From Thamnaconus septentrionalis (lineage: Eukaryota; Chordata; Actinopteri; Tetraodontiformes; Monacanthidae): a stretch of DNA of 64,000 nucleotides. Position 1 is the first letter of the stretch, and each line of letters starts with the position of its first letter. The position numbers and the translations under genes are program-made. Under the pieces are notes generated by a model that saw only the letters and a list, made by a program, of their open reading frames with translations, had not been told where the DNA came from and did not search any database. The stretch lies in the NCBI GenBank assembly GCA_009823395.1, contig CM020501.1, positions 16,782,861 to 16,846,860 of the forward strand, written 5' to 3'. Of the stretch, positions 1-12,850 are shown one piece after another.

Positions 1-212
1 CAAATGCCATGTGCCGCGCTCTCATCGTAATTGCGCTGCGCCCGGGCCCTCGTCGTTTTCAAAGACGCTATTAGTGGAAATAAATTGGACATGAAACATG
101 ATAACAACAATAAGCGGCTTTCTTTTTTTTTGGCGCAGATGCTCTAATAACCTCGGTCGTTTCCGATGAAAATGATGGTATTAAACAGGTTCTTAAATAA
201 CCTTTGGTGGTC

Positions 213-226
213 CCAGCGGGGGGCGC
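213..226 (+). promoter_or_regulatory. CTCF-like core motif
   Basis: CCAGCGGGGGGCGC differs from CCASYAGRKGGCRS only at the A position. A related sequence lies at 2710-2723; the two share TCCCA-CGGGGGGCGCCGT. Confidence 0.25.
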
Positions 227-1319
227 CGTGCGGCTGTCACACACGGAGGCGTCACGTCGGTGAGTTGTTTATAATCGGAAAACATGCGAATAAATAAGCA
301 CAGCACGCACTCACCAGCCACTTTATAAGCTGCAATGTTGTCCGTTTAAACAAATTGCTAACGTTGGTTTGGTTCCTTTATCTAATATCCTGCTACCAAA
401 CCGCGTGTTCGTTTAATGAAGAAGAGAAGACAAGGAAAATCTTCATGAGTTTTAGTGCAAAGAAGAACAAGACATTTGTTACAGAGATCTGATGGAGAGA
501 TCTCTGGAGTCGAGTCCTGGCCGTCACCGGAGTCAGACTGACTACTTTCTCCCAAGTAAGTCCTTAATTGCAAAGACAAACAATCTGACTCCTGATCTGA
601 ATGTCTTCTCCAGTGTCGTCCTCTGATTGGCTGTCCATTCTTCCCCCTTCGGTTGCTGGGCGTTAATGTCATTGTTTGTGAATCAGGAAGCAGGTCCTTA
701 TTTGGCCGTAAGGCAAATGGTCCATCCTTCCTTCCGGTGTGACCTGTTGAAACCGGCAAGACAAGCTCAGGTCACAAGTTCCCATGCCTGCGACTGGATG
801 GGTCACAAACTTTATGAGGGTCGCAAAGGCACTTCCTTCAGCTGACCACTATCTGGTCACCCCAGGTCACTGTTTATGAGACTTAATGAGTTACACAGTC
901 TTCGGTCACAAGGTTTTCAACACCCCCAGGGCACTGGTCATGATCATCAAATATACATCAAAGCACTACATATAGTAACATTCAATACATTTATACATTC
1001 AACTCAATATAATTCCAACACATAAATGTAATGTTACAAATATAATAGCACAATATGTGATGATGCATGATGTTAAATGTCTGATTCCAACAGTAATTAG
1101 CCAATTGCACGGCAACAACTCAGCCCACTCAGACCTGCAGTTGTGCCTTGTTGTATTTAGATGTTTGTGAGGACGCCTCAGATGCATCAGTGCCCTTTGT
1201 GACATCACAAACTATTGATTCACAGAGCATTTTAAAGTAAAGTAAATAAAATATGTACAGAACAGAGCTTTCTGAATCCCAGGGAGTTTGTCAACAGGCA
1301 AGAGACACGTTATTATTAT

Positions 1320-1343
1320 AAAAAAAAAAAAAAAAAAAAAAAA
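1320..1343. repeat. Poly(A) run, 24 bp
   Basis: Homopolymer following TTATTATTATA. A similar 18-A run lies at 29937-29954. Either may be a decayed retroposon tail, but no body is recognised. Confidence 0.85.
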
Positions 1344-2709
1344 CATTGCAATGTGAATTTAGCAAATTATGGGTTCTTCAGATTGCACAGATGCCTTAAG
1401 TGAAAAAGCAGAAACAGCTTTGAAAACAGACAGTCTACTGCTGCAAAATTTCAAACCATTAAACTGGCTTGAAACCAGAAAATAAAGAGGTGTAATTGCA
1501 GTATGAAAGCTAAGTATTGATGGCCTTTTATGTTCATTCTGAGCTGAGAATGAAAATTCAAAGAAATCCAACTGTTTGCCTGAACCGACCACAAATTTTC
1601 ACCAGTGTGAACATAAGAGACAGGGCTGATATTAAATTGCAGGTGTTCCCAAGAAGTGAGAGGCAAAGGAATCAAAATGATTTTCTTTCTTTTATTTTTT
1701 TTTTTACTGAGGCCTCACAGCAGCGAATGATGAGTGCAGGAGAGGTCCAGACGAGCTTTGTGATAATAAAGTTGAGTTACTGCTAGATGTGGTGAAGCGA
1801 CAACTAGCTGGTTCCCAGCAACACAATTGTTTATTTTTTTTGTCTTTTGCTTTTGTTTTGAACACAAAGGAAGTGAAGGCGGACAAAAAGGTTATAATAC
1901 CTATGGTTAACATTAATACCGGGGAGAAGGTGCAGGGAAAATGGCTTTGAGACGGCAAAAGACAGACGACACAGTCACAAGAAGAACATTGGTGTAAATT
2001 GTTTCTCCAACTTTGTCCGCACTCGATAGAATATTCTTGCAAAGCTGGTTCTCTCGCTCTCTTTCTTTTTTCTTTTTTTTTTTTTTTGCAAAGAAATCCA
2101 GATAAATATCTTACAAAATTAATTTAGAAAATTGTTAGGAAGCATAAGCCGTTTCAGACTTAACACAAAATGATTAAAACTGAGCGTTATTAGCGCACTC
2201 TCCCGCCAAAGGCGCGACGCCTCTGAGATCCGCCGCAGCAGAGAAATATTTGTTTGTGTTGCACCTTTCAACAACAAGGCAATTCAAAGTGTTTTACACG
2301 GGTTATGAAAGCATTAAGGGAAGGTTTAAAAGGACCACGAGGCGATATAAAAAGAGACACATAAAGAGGATTTAAACAGATTAGAATGGAGTGAGTTGGA
2401 AGATTAAAATTAAATTGAATAAGGCGGGAGTGAAATTAAAAAAAAAAAGTAGTAGTGCGGCTACAGCGGCGTACAAGACTCAAATGGGAACTCAATTAAG
2501 CGCAGTTCAACAACAAGGAAGTCTTAAAGTCGGCACAATATACAGCATGGGCAAAATCTGCAGCCTGATTAAAAGCTGTCGTTTCACTCTTTGGCGCCGT
2601 TGTTGCTGCAGTGCGGCAGCGCTCTGCGCAGCCCTGTGGCTGAATGGTGAACTGCAGTGGCATTTGTTTTGTTTTTTTCATGCTGACGGCGAAATAAGGT
2701 AAACAAGTC

Positions 2710-2723
2710 CCAACGGGGGGCGC
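2710..2723 (+). promoter_or_regulatory. CTCF-like core motif, second copy
   Basis: CCAACGGGGGGCGC has two mismatches to the CTCF core and 18 of 19 bases in common with the site at 211-229 over a slightly longer window. Confidence 0.2.
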
Positions 2724-2992
2724 CGTCTGCACGACTGGCTGACAAGTCGTTAGTAAATCTGACAGAAGTCAAGGCAGCCGCATCTGGTGAGCGTGTCCAG
2801 CGGACCTGCTGCTTGGCGGTGCGATTTACAGGCTGTGATTGGACAAAAGCGGAACCCAAGAGAGGCGCCTAACTTAGCAAGTGATTACAGAACAATGGCT
2901 GCAAAGTTCTCGGCCAATGAAACTCACAACTTTGTTTGACAGAAGGTGTGGAGTTGTTCCATGTTCTCCCCGTGTCTGTGTTGGTTCTTGCT

Positions 2993-3050
2993 TATGGTAT
3001 TGACAGCCAGCTATGTTTAGTCTTGTGGCAACCATTGTTGGCGCTCCCCG
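2993..3050 (+). repeat. Dispersed repeat, copy 1
   Basis: ATTGACAGCCAGCTATGTTT, AGTCTTGTGGCAACCAT, TTGGCGCTCCCC matches, in reverse orientation, the segment at 5853-5912. The class is unknown. Confidence 0.5.
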
Positions 3051-4361
3051 TGGGCCCAATGGTAGAATGCAGGTTTTTGTCACTTTCGAGTTGGTCTCCT
3101 TTTTGAAGGGAGTCTGTCTAATTTTCACATACAGTCAATACTCACACAAATTGTGGACAGTCGGCATGACTAGTTGGAGCAGAAATCTCAGAGACTCACT
3201 TAAAGTGTACAAGAGGAATAGAGCCCAGTCACCTAGCAAACACACACAACACGTTTTAGAATACATTAAGTATTTATAGGATTTAATTTGGAGATTATTA
3301 AACCGAAAATCTAAAAGGAAAGGCAGGACTGAGGACTAAAGGAATAAAGACTGCGGTCGCCACAAATCCTTCCGCTACTTCAGCACTATGCTAATCGAGA
3401 CACCTGGAGGCTTACTGTAAGTCTTTATATTACAGCAACCTCATCCTCCGACTTAACTCCGTAAACTTTTCTCGCTATGTATTTGCGTCTTTATGGTTTC
3501 GGAAGATTCTCTATTCTTCCAGGTTGCTCAGATCGTTTTGCTCGGTTTTAATTTGCATCTTTGGATTTGAATAAAGCTTTGGCGGGAGATGCGGGTTTGC
3601 ACGTTGCCGATTCAGGAAACATATTATATTGGGTGATATTAGGTTTATTGTTTTGTGACTTTAGCTTAGCTTTGCACCTTTGACAGCGGAATGACGGTTT
3701 GGACTTGGCTCAGCCGACGGAGAAAGCTGCCTTCAGCCAGTAGCAAACACAAAACATGTACACAGGTCGAGCGAAGAGGCGCACATTTTGTCGGACAAAA
3801 ACACATCAAAGATTGCTTGTTCAGTTTCAGATCGTATAGCAAACGCGCACACAAACACACGACGTGATGAGGCAATTAGGTAAAAACACTGATAGGAAGC
3901 GATTCTCGCAGCCACGGGGTTTCCAAGGCCTTTGATGTTGCCAAAATCCAGCATCATTCCGCAATCAGGGAACCAGGCACCGCAAATGAGCAAACGTCTC
4001 GGCTCAGAGTGCAAACGCATTTCACACACACACACACAGACACACACACATCAGCGCATTGCAGTGCCGCCGTCAGTCTCCTGGAATGGTAGTCAACTAG
4101 ATTACTGCGAGACAAAGCGCACAAGCGAGTCACGGCGGAACGAGAGCTTGTACATCAAAGCCAGTCGGGCTGATAGTGATCATGGCCGACGGCAGCGTGG
4201 AAATGTGCATCGCTCTCAGCGGGAGGGGAGCATGATAGTGGCCTTTGCGTGCGTGCGTGTGTGTGTATAGGACATCCATCCGTCTGCAGTTTCACCATCT
4301 TCTAATTTATGAAGGACTCCCGACGCCAATGACGGGTTGTTTGTGTGTGTGCCAGCAACAG

Positions 4362-4364
<3 letters not shown>

Positions 4365-4393
<29 letters not shown>
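4365..4393. repeat. (TG)n microsatellite
   Basis: Uninterrupted TG; a shorter interrupted CA tract lies at 4024-4048. Confidence 0.92.
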
Positions 4394-4397
<4 letters not shown>

Positions 4398-5852
4398 GTG
4401 TGATTCCTCTCATGATTCCCCACGGTGAGCCGGCCCTGGGGCAGATGTGATGCACCAGATGTTACCCTTTACTCCTTCTTCCTCCTTTGCATCCCCTCCT
4501 GCTTCCTACCCGCACACAGAAAACGTTGGAAGCCCTCGGACTGGCTGCTCGTTGCGCTAAGCGCCTAGCTTGGCGGAACTGGGTTTTATTAATTATTGAC
4601 CAATCACCAGTCATTGGGTTCCTCGAATGAATGTGTCACTTGCCTGTAGCGCCCCCTTCCTAAAATCAGGCGGGGAGGTGAACTGATTCGGTTTCATGGG
4701 ATAATTCGGTGAGACGTAAACTGGATTTATTTATACTGCCCCCGTGTGTCAGAGGGTGGAACTCACCTTTGGCTGACCCCTCTTGCCAGCAGAGATTACC
4801 CGTGCCCCTTCTGTCGTTAAAGAGGAAAGGGAAAAGTCTAATGGCAGCCCTCAAGTCCTTGCTCTGACTCCCACCTTCATCAAACAGCCAATCGAACGAT
4901 GCTTTAAAAAACAGAGGTATCCAAGAGCCGTGAGTCACAGCGAGATATTTCCACACTCTCCCTGGCCGAGGGAGCCGTATGGATGGGCTGCCCCCAACAC
5001 ATGGCGTTTGATTGGTATGTAAAAGCAGTTTTACGAACCGCCTTAAATTTCAGTTTGAATTGGCCGGTTTTTCTCCAATCAGGCTGTTTTAATTTGTAGC
5101 AGCCACAGGGGAGAAAATAAAAGCAGGTTTTAGCGCTTCCCACTTCCCACCTCCGCAAGAAGGGATTAAAAATGCTGGGTTTTTTTTTATGTTTTTCTTT
5201 TTCAATATTTTATGAAGCCTGCGACTGCCTTGAGAGTGGTTGAGGCACAATAAAACGTTGAGGGCCAGAGAGAGAACCAACGAGAGATTTAAGAGCAAGT
5301 CCACGGTGAAGGTGATCGGGAAGAAAACCTGACCCCCCCTTCTTCAAGGATAAGGACTTCACTTGGGGGACAAAAAAAAAAAACATTTTAAAAAATGCTA
5401 AAGTTCTACCCCCCTTTAGTTGACATAAAAAAAAGCCTTCGCGGGATTCTCAGGAAACAAAGACTCAAAACTAGCATAAACAGGTGTTTTCTGGTGGAGG
5501 ACAGCGCTGTGCTGAGGTCAGCTGGGTGTTCTGTCACTGGCAGGGGGGCCACTCTCCCTGTTGCAACCCAGTGAATTGGTGACATGCGAATCATTCAAAA
5601 CTCAGAGTAATTTTATTGTGAGTCAAGGTTTCACGTCTCTGTTTAACTGCCTCAAACCCACGAAATGTAAAGGCAGACAGACAACACCACTACGTCACAA
5701 GTCACTATTACTGTTCTCTAAGTGGATTTGTATGACTACAACTCCATGGATGTATCAACTGTAAATGTATTAACTGCACAGATGGACACAGTTTCCGGAT
5801 TTGATAAGGAAGCTAACACAGAAGTGCAGAATAACATGCATTTTTTTGGTCA

Positions 5853-5912
5853 GCAGGGGCCGCCAAAAATGGTTGCAACAAGACTAGAAATGACTGGCTG
5901 TCAATGTTGAAT
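5853..5912 (-). repeat. Dispersed repeat, copy 2 (inverted relative to copy at 3.0 kb)
   Basis: The reverse strand reads CATTGACAGCCAGTCATTTC, TAGTCTTGTTGCAACCAT, TTTTGGCGGCCCCTGCTG, with about 80 percent identity by eye to the copy at 3.0 kb. The CAGCAGGGGCCGCC end resembles a CTCF core. Confidence 0.5.
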
Positions 5913-6302
5913 GGAGCACAAAATTAATGCCTTAACAAACTGGTTGATATTTTTTAGATCAGCCCTAATGTCAATTTTGTCCATTTTTGCTTTAATTTCA
6001 AGGGAAAGTGGAGCTAAAGTTGTAGGGGTCGCTATAATTCATTGGGCAACATCAGTCACTCAGTCGCCGTGGAAGTGGCTGGATCTTGCGAACTCACATG
6101 GATAGCCACACACTCAGTGACCGACTCAGTGACTCAAATGACTCAAAAAACCCAATTCTCTTCGGCAGGCAAAGGTCCTGCTGAATTTCCTGGAGACGAA
6201 ATCAGTGCTGCTGAATCATATCTATGCATCTTTCAGCCGCAAATGTACAGACAGCAGTTTCTCCCTGTTATGGAAATGTGTGTTGTTTGCCCAATGCAAC
6301 TC

Positions 6303-6347
6303 ATTATATTATATTATATTATATTATATTATATTATATTATATTAT
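6303..6347. repeat. (ATATT)n pentanucleotide repeat, about 9 units
   Basis: Period-5 AT-only tract, the only clear pentamer array in the window apart from a short CGGCT array at 51164-51195. Confidence 0.93.
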
Positions 6348-9300
6348 GTTGAGCCCAGCTTAGTGAACCAGACGAGCGCTGTTTAATTAGCTGTACAGGT
6401 GAAAAGATCAGGACGGCAGCCAACCTGCATCCGAACCATCAACGTCAACACAACCACGCCTGCTGTTGAGCGGCGTCTGGCCGCACTCCACACCCGCCTC
6501 CAGCCGCTTCATCTGCGTGTGCTGGACTCCATCAGCACTTTCCCTTTACCCCCACTTTGTAAATTTTTAATGAGACGGAGGTTTTTAAAGAACCAACCCT
6601 GCGATGCCACTTTGACCCCGGGCGGCTGCACCCTCTTCTGGAGGGAAACTTGCTCGGCACTTAATTGCGTGGCGAAACTCACTCTTGGTTCATTGCCAAT
6701 TAGAAGCATCTGTCATCTCCAAAAAAAAGAAAAAGAAAAAAAAAGCTCAGGCAGGCAGCGCTTTCATATGTGCACATGACAGAGAGCTCTTTGTCTCTTT
6801 TTTTTTTTTTGGGAAAGCTGGCAGAAACTCCAAAAATGTGAATTCAAATATAAAAGGTTTTCCTTTTTTTATTCATGTCAAAGGTTAATTAAGACCGAGC
6901 TTTAGTTTCACTTTGATTTTCATCTTTACTTAAGTAAGAGAGGGGTTAAAAAGAATTCTTGAAGGAAGAAAAAAAATAAAACAATGTGAGAAGAAGAAGA
7001 AACTCGGCTGCGGTGCATCTGCCCGGGCCGGCACGCTGCCGCTCTCCCAGCTGCAGGTAATTGGGTCGTCAGCGGTCTATTTATTCCTCCTGCGGCGAGG
7101 CTGCCGCGGCTCCCCGCTGCGTCTCCACGCGCCGACGGAACGCTCTCCCCGGACTGACAGACGTCGTCACGGCTCGCCGTTTCACAGCTCTCCTCCTTCC
7201 TCTGCCGACGACGCTGTTCTGCCCTGTTTGCCGGCTGGCCTGCTCTCGTCTCGCAGCGCCGATTTGTTTGCCTGCTCTGACGGCTGCGTGGACTTTATTG
7301 AACGCCTAAAGACTTTGTTCTTCCCTCCAGTCGTCCTCATATGGGCTGCGAAAGGGGCTGGAAGCTTTTCTGGTAAATTTTTCCGTGGGGGTTGTTTTCA
7401 TTCGAGGCAATGATGGGAGTCAACTGGGAAGTGGAGGTCATGAAAGAGGGAGGGAAAAACCTCTATCATATTCAGCATCAAACATTTCTTGACATAAGCG
7501 GCACCCGTGCCAAATAATGCCATTAAAAACATATTTCAAACAGATCATTTTTATATTGAACAATAGTCCTTTTCGTGGTTCCTTAGTTGAAACATTGATA
7601 CAATGATGTGAAAAGAATGGAAAATATGTAGAGTATCAACAATAACTTTACGTTGAGTTAAAACTCCAAACTCATTTAAGTCAAGGCCCTTCCAGCACTT
7701 GGAATATATCCCACAACGCACCACATGTGGAAGTGCAGGGTGCTCATCAGCAAGACTGGGAAACACCTGTGACAGGAGGGAAGATCTCAGTCTTCACAAC
7801 ACAACCTGTGAGCAGAACTTAGAATCTCATTTGACACTTTCGAAACAAGTTCTGAGACACAATATTACAATACTAATAAGTAGGCCTTTTTCTCAGTTGT
7901 TGCTGTTGTTGTGTAAACTAATTGATTCATTCAGATTTTTTTCTGTGATCCAACTTGTAAAATGTGTAGTAGAAAATAGAAAAAAAAATGTTGGTTAAAA
8001 TGTGCTACCACCAAAGCTTTAAAATCAGTAAAATCAAGTTGTTTTGGTTTGTCAACTTCGTTTAACTTGATGATAATCAGCCAATCAACAATGCAAACTG
8101 AAAAAAAAAGTCACATTTAATGAACCTGTGTTGTTTGGGACTTGAATTTTTCATTTCATGATCAGTCCAGCTGCAGAGAGGAAGGAAAACACAGTTTAAA
8201 GGCACTGCAGAGTTAAAGACCTGAGGTGGTGGGGGGTCAGTAATCGCACAGTAAGAGGGAGGAAAAAAAGACTTGACAAGGACAGAGAGACAAAACTAAA
8301 GTGCCACTCGACAAGCGAGGCAGCCCGATGCTGCTGTTAAATGTGTCAAACTGTTTTCTCACCTGTGCTGAAATTAATTTCATCATTCTAGCCCTCAAGG
8401 TAATCAACCCACTTCACCCCGAGGCCTTAAAGCAAAAGAGACTCATCTCTTTTCTTTGAGTTTCTTCTTTATTCGAGAGGTGAAAAGTTGAAAACCTTCC
8501 ATCATTCTGGTGTGCGAAAGTAGTAGAATTCCCCTTTTTTCTTTTTTTTAAAGACCAAATTGACCGCAGAGCTGCCGTGCTGCTTAGTTTACTCCCGCCG
8601 TCGCCGTCAGCAGTGCAGCAGATGTGATATCAGAAGGTCGCTATTAAGTTTGGGGACTTTTCTCTCCTGTCTTTTTTTTTGTGTCTTGCTGCCGTAACAG
8701 AAGCAAAATCAAAGGCGTGGCCGTCCTTTTAATTTATTCTTCCACGTGAAAATGCAGCAGACGGTCAGCAGCACAAGGACGTGCAGTGAGTTTGTGCAAG
8801 AGCACGTTGTACCCTGCCTTTTATCAGCTTTATTAAAAAGACAAATATATGAGATGGTCCACTTGTCCCAGGGGGGCCTGACAGAAGGATTTCTCTGTCA
8901 TTTCCTCATTAGTTTCAACAGGGTTCATTTCTTTTCTTTTCTTTTCTTCCCTCATTGACAGCTGTGTGAGTGTGAGTATGCGACTGTGTGAGAAAAGGTG
9001 GGATTGGAAAAAGCTCACCTCTCCTTCACTGGCAACTATTGATTAGGTCTGGAGCTGAGAAACAAGATATCACACGGCAACCAATCTCACTTTGGATTAT
9101 GTCATATCTTTCACTCTGTCCAGCTTTTCCCTTTCGCTGCACCTTTCTCTTTTTTTTTTCACTCCGGATCCCATTCACTCAGGCAGACAAGTCCTCAAGG
9201 TGGGGAGACAGGGGGGATGCACACATCAAATCCTCAAACAGATATCGAACCCCTCCAGTGAATCATTGGGAATCTTTTTTATAAGGAACGACCAATTATT

Positions 9301-12300
9301 AAAGGGAATTTTCAACGTGAAAGACTTGAAGGACTTTTTAAAAGTCTGAAGTGATTGAAACTTTGGTTTCCAACGGGCATTTATTACCACGTTCTGTTAG
9401 CGTCTCAGCTAACGCTAACATCGCCGGTCGGTGGTCTTCAATTAAATGACACTTAGGGAGGAAAAAAAAAGTTCTGTTTTCTTCAACATTTATTGGTTTA
9501 TTACTTTTTTTTCCCCGCTGAACCTCCAGAACCGCTATGTGGATTAGAAAATGTCACCATCGACAACCGTGGGGAAGTGTGTGTGTGTGTGTGGGGGGGG
9601 GGGCCAGAAGGGGTGAAATGTCAATTTTGAGGGAACTGTCTCTTTTATGTGATGCGGTAACGTCTTACTCCGCGGAAATAAAGGAAAAGGAGAAAATGTC
9701 AAACAGAGAGGTTTTTAGGAATTCATGCGCTGGGGCATATTTAATGTCCGGCATTAAAAAATCTGTAAGAATTAGAGCAGAGTACACAGGCTGGTTGTCA
9801 TCAAGTATGCCATATGATGTTCATCATCTGCCCGACATAAAATAAGACATCGCTTTCTCCAACCGTTCACATTATAAATAATGCATAAAAATAGTGTTTT
9901 TCCTGCAGGGTTTTGTGTGATTATTGTTGTCTACACCCCCCAGTCCCCCACCCCCACCCCACATTGTAGCCATTACTGGAAAGGCAAGCGCTGAGGAGGC
10001 AGGGGGGGCGATGGGGAGTAGTTGAATATTAAATCACAAGATTCTGACACGTAGATGGATGTGATTTCATCACGTATTCAGTTGTCTTTGAATTGGCTAC
10101 ATGAGAGAAATACCCCACAAAGCCCAACCCACCCCAAACCCCCGCCTCCCTTCCCCTTTTGCAGCCTGGCGGCATTTCTGATGGAGGTATGAAAGACACG
10201 CGCTTAATATTCTTGTCCAGTGGCACAAACACAAAAGTGGTATTGAGTAAAAGAGGAGAGAGAGAGAGAGAGAGACATTGGGATGGAAGGAGGAATTCTG
10301 TGTTTGGGGTCGGAATAAAGGCTGACAATATTGGCGCTTCCTCCCTTCAAAGGCTAAACCTGCCGGACTCATTAGTGCTTTTTCTTTCCTTCTTTCTTTC
10401 ATTGTGACAGGCAGCGTAGTAAGACATAGTTTTTTTTTTCCTCGGAAAATGAAAAATAAAACAAAACAACAACATGGTTCTTGTCAATCACTGAAAATGT
10501 CTTTGAGAACCAAGTGGATTCATTAATCTAAAAATAGCATCTAATTTGTTGAAAAGATGCACAACATGAGAGGGGGAATTTTTAATAAAGCTATCTTTTC
10601 AGTGATGTGACAGTTAAAATTTCACAGCCGACAACTGGCATCAACCTGACTGTCATACTTTTAATTGTCCCCTTTTTCTTTATTCCTTTTGTTTTGTTTC
10701 TAATACTTTTCTTGTTGTTTCTCCTTTGTTCCCCACCACAGCAGCTGAAGGCCACACCTGAAAAGGTTTCTATAATTTGTTTCCATACGACTGCGATGCA
10801 AATTTATCCCAGTCATCCCCTACTGGTGTAAATAATTTGGAATCTTCACTGCGGATACAATAAATGCTACCTAGCATGCGCTGCTACTCACCCCGGATGA
10901 CACACGAAAGAGCAAATTCAGTTCAGCTCCGAGGTTGGAAGTTCACGGTAGCTAATTGACAGTAGTAATCTCCTTGGCGAACTGGGCACACTCGGGAGAC
11001 TCTGCTTAATCCCCTTCGACTTGTTTTTTTTTTTGTTGTTTTTTTAGTTGTTTTTTTTCCCCTCGGTTTCCTTGCTCCACCTATAGCCAGCAGTTAACAG
11101 AGTGAGTGGAAGGGCAAAACTGTTCCAGTTCTACAATAGTAAAGAGGAGGGACATGACATGAATTACAAGAAAGGTTGGTTTCCATCAGCCGGAAACCAG
11201 GCAGCCTGCATACCTTTACATAGTGGAGCCAATTGTAGAACGAGTGGAAAATAGCATTCAGCTAACGTTAGCTACATTCTTCCCATTTTATGTTTTGTAC
11301 CCCCGCCCCCTCCCCAACAATTGTGTCTCTGTCTAGCCTCTCTGCGAACCGCTAAGGGAGATGAACTTCCATCTTTCTGTTTTTTTGTTTTTGTTTTTTT
11401 GTTTTTTTGCTTGCTCCATATGCTAAAACATGGAATGCATGACGGATGGATGGATGTATGACGAATGGATAGATGGATGGATGGTTTGACACGGATGATT
11501 AAGACCTTTTCTTCCAACTCACTCTTGTGAGTTATTTTAATGTTTATTTTGTTTCCAGGAAATGGAAAGAAACACCTTTATTTGTTGGGAGGATTATGGT
11601 ATGTATGAAGTATGAACATACTTTATACCTATTTAAATGGACCTGCAAGTTGGTATTTGGCCTATTCGCACAAAATATATATTTATATATTTACCAGAAC
11701 TTCCTTTTTTCGTCAAAGAGATTAAAAAGCACTGGATCAAGGTGATGTCAACCCGAGAAGGAAAACTCCTTAAAATATCTCACCGCGGAGTCGGTGACCT
11801 GCCGAGACCCCCCCGAAAAAAGATGATCCAGAAGAGTGTCAGGGCAAGATGAGGAATCTCATCCAGAGGTTTCTGCACGATAAGCACGTGTCAGAAGGCG
11901 CCTCTGCCAAGGAGAGCAGCAAAAGAGAGAGTGAAGCACTTTCAGCAAGAGCTCGAGATCAGTCTTAAAATATGAAAAGGTGACAGGTGGTGAAGAATAT
12001 GACAGGGCATAAATAGAAAGGGTTTTTTGTTGTTTTTTAAGCATATATCGTTAGAGTAGAATTACCTGGATCTCCATGTACAGGATCTGATTTTTATCCT
12101 TTAATAAGATTTTCTTGAAATTTATTACATTTTTTTTATGAAAAGGGAACTCGGCAACAATATAAGAAAGCTGGGCTGTTCTCATTTGAGCTAATAATTA
12201 AGTCCCTGGAGTGTTGGGCCATGGTTGTGTGCATACCGGTAAGCATGTTTAAATAAAGCTACGTCACTTACCAGGTATTTTAATGAGTTTTGCACAGGGC

Positions 12301-12389
12301 TCTTCGTTTTTTGTTTTTTTTCCCCGGAAAATCATAATTCCACCCTGACTGTCTGTCACACGGAGAAGCACTTCCTGGTGGGGGCAGCC

Positions 12390-12850
12390 TGCGTGCTATG
12401 CTAATTTCAAGGCACTTAATTCAACTTGCACCTGCACCCTGAAATTAATGGAGATCAATTATATGCCTGCTCAGAATGCAAAGAGAGAAAAGGGGGGAGA
12501 GGAGAGGAGAAAAAAAACAGGGGGGGGGAGTTAATTGCTGCCTCAGATCAGAATGTTTCCACTGGCCGCAAATGACGCGCTGGCTGTTTTTCAAAGTAAA
12601 CACGCTGGCCAAGCGAGAGCCGTGCTAGAAGACAACCACAGGTACCCATTTAATGTGCGTTCCAAATTAATGCCGGGCTGCTCTCGCACCCCGCATCCTC
12701 CAAAAATGAGGATGAAACCGGCCATGCATAGGTAATCCCGCCTTAATTGGGGTTTGGCAGAAATTTAATGCGGCACACATGGTAATGATCTGTGCGCTTG
12801 ATTATCCACACGGTCACACGGGGAGCCGGATTGCATGAACAATGTGGGCT
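12390..12850. promoter_or_regulatory. Candidate conserved enhancer: homeodomain-site cluster
   Basis: About a dozen TAAT/ATTA cores occur in 460 bp, several as ATTAAT or TTAATTG, within balanced sequence containing only a short G-run near 12525. No open frame of note. This is typical of developmental non-coding elements; conservation is inferred. Confidence 0.35.

Larger units (their letters stand above)
1..12389. other. Gene desert, block 1
   Basis: Apart from the repeats and motifs listed, I find no exon, RNA gene or complete transposon. The longest frames (for example 125 codons on the minus strand at 382-759, and 112 codons at 1704-2042) match no family I know and have no splice or codon support. 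Unique sequence at 1-330 has enhancer-like texture. A G12-type run sits at 9591-9602. Confidence 0.6.

Noticed and set aside
382..759. 125-codon minus-strand frame
   Set aside because: No recognised domain, no splice context; a frame of this length is expected by chance in 64 kb.
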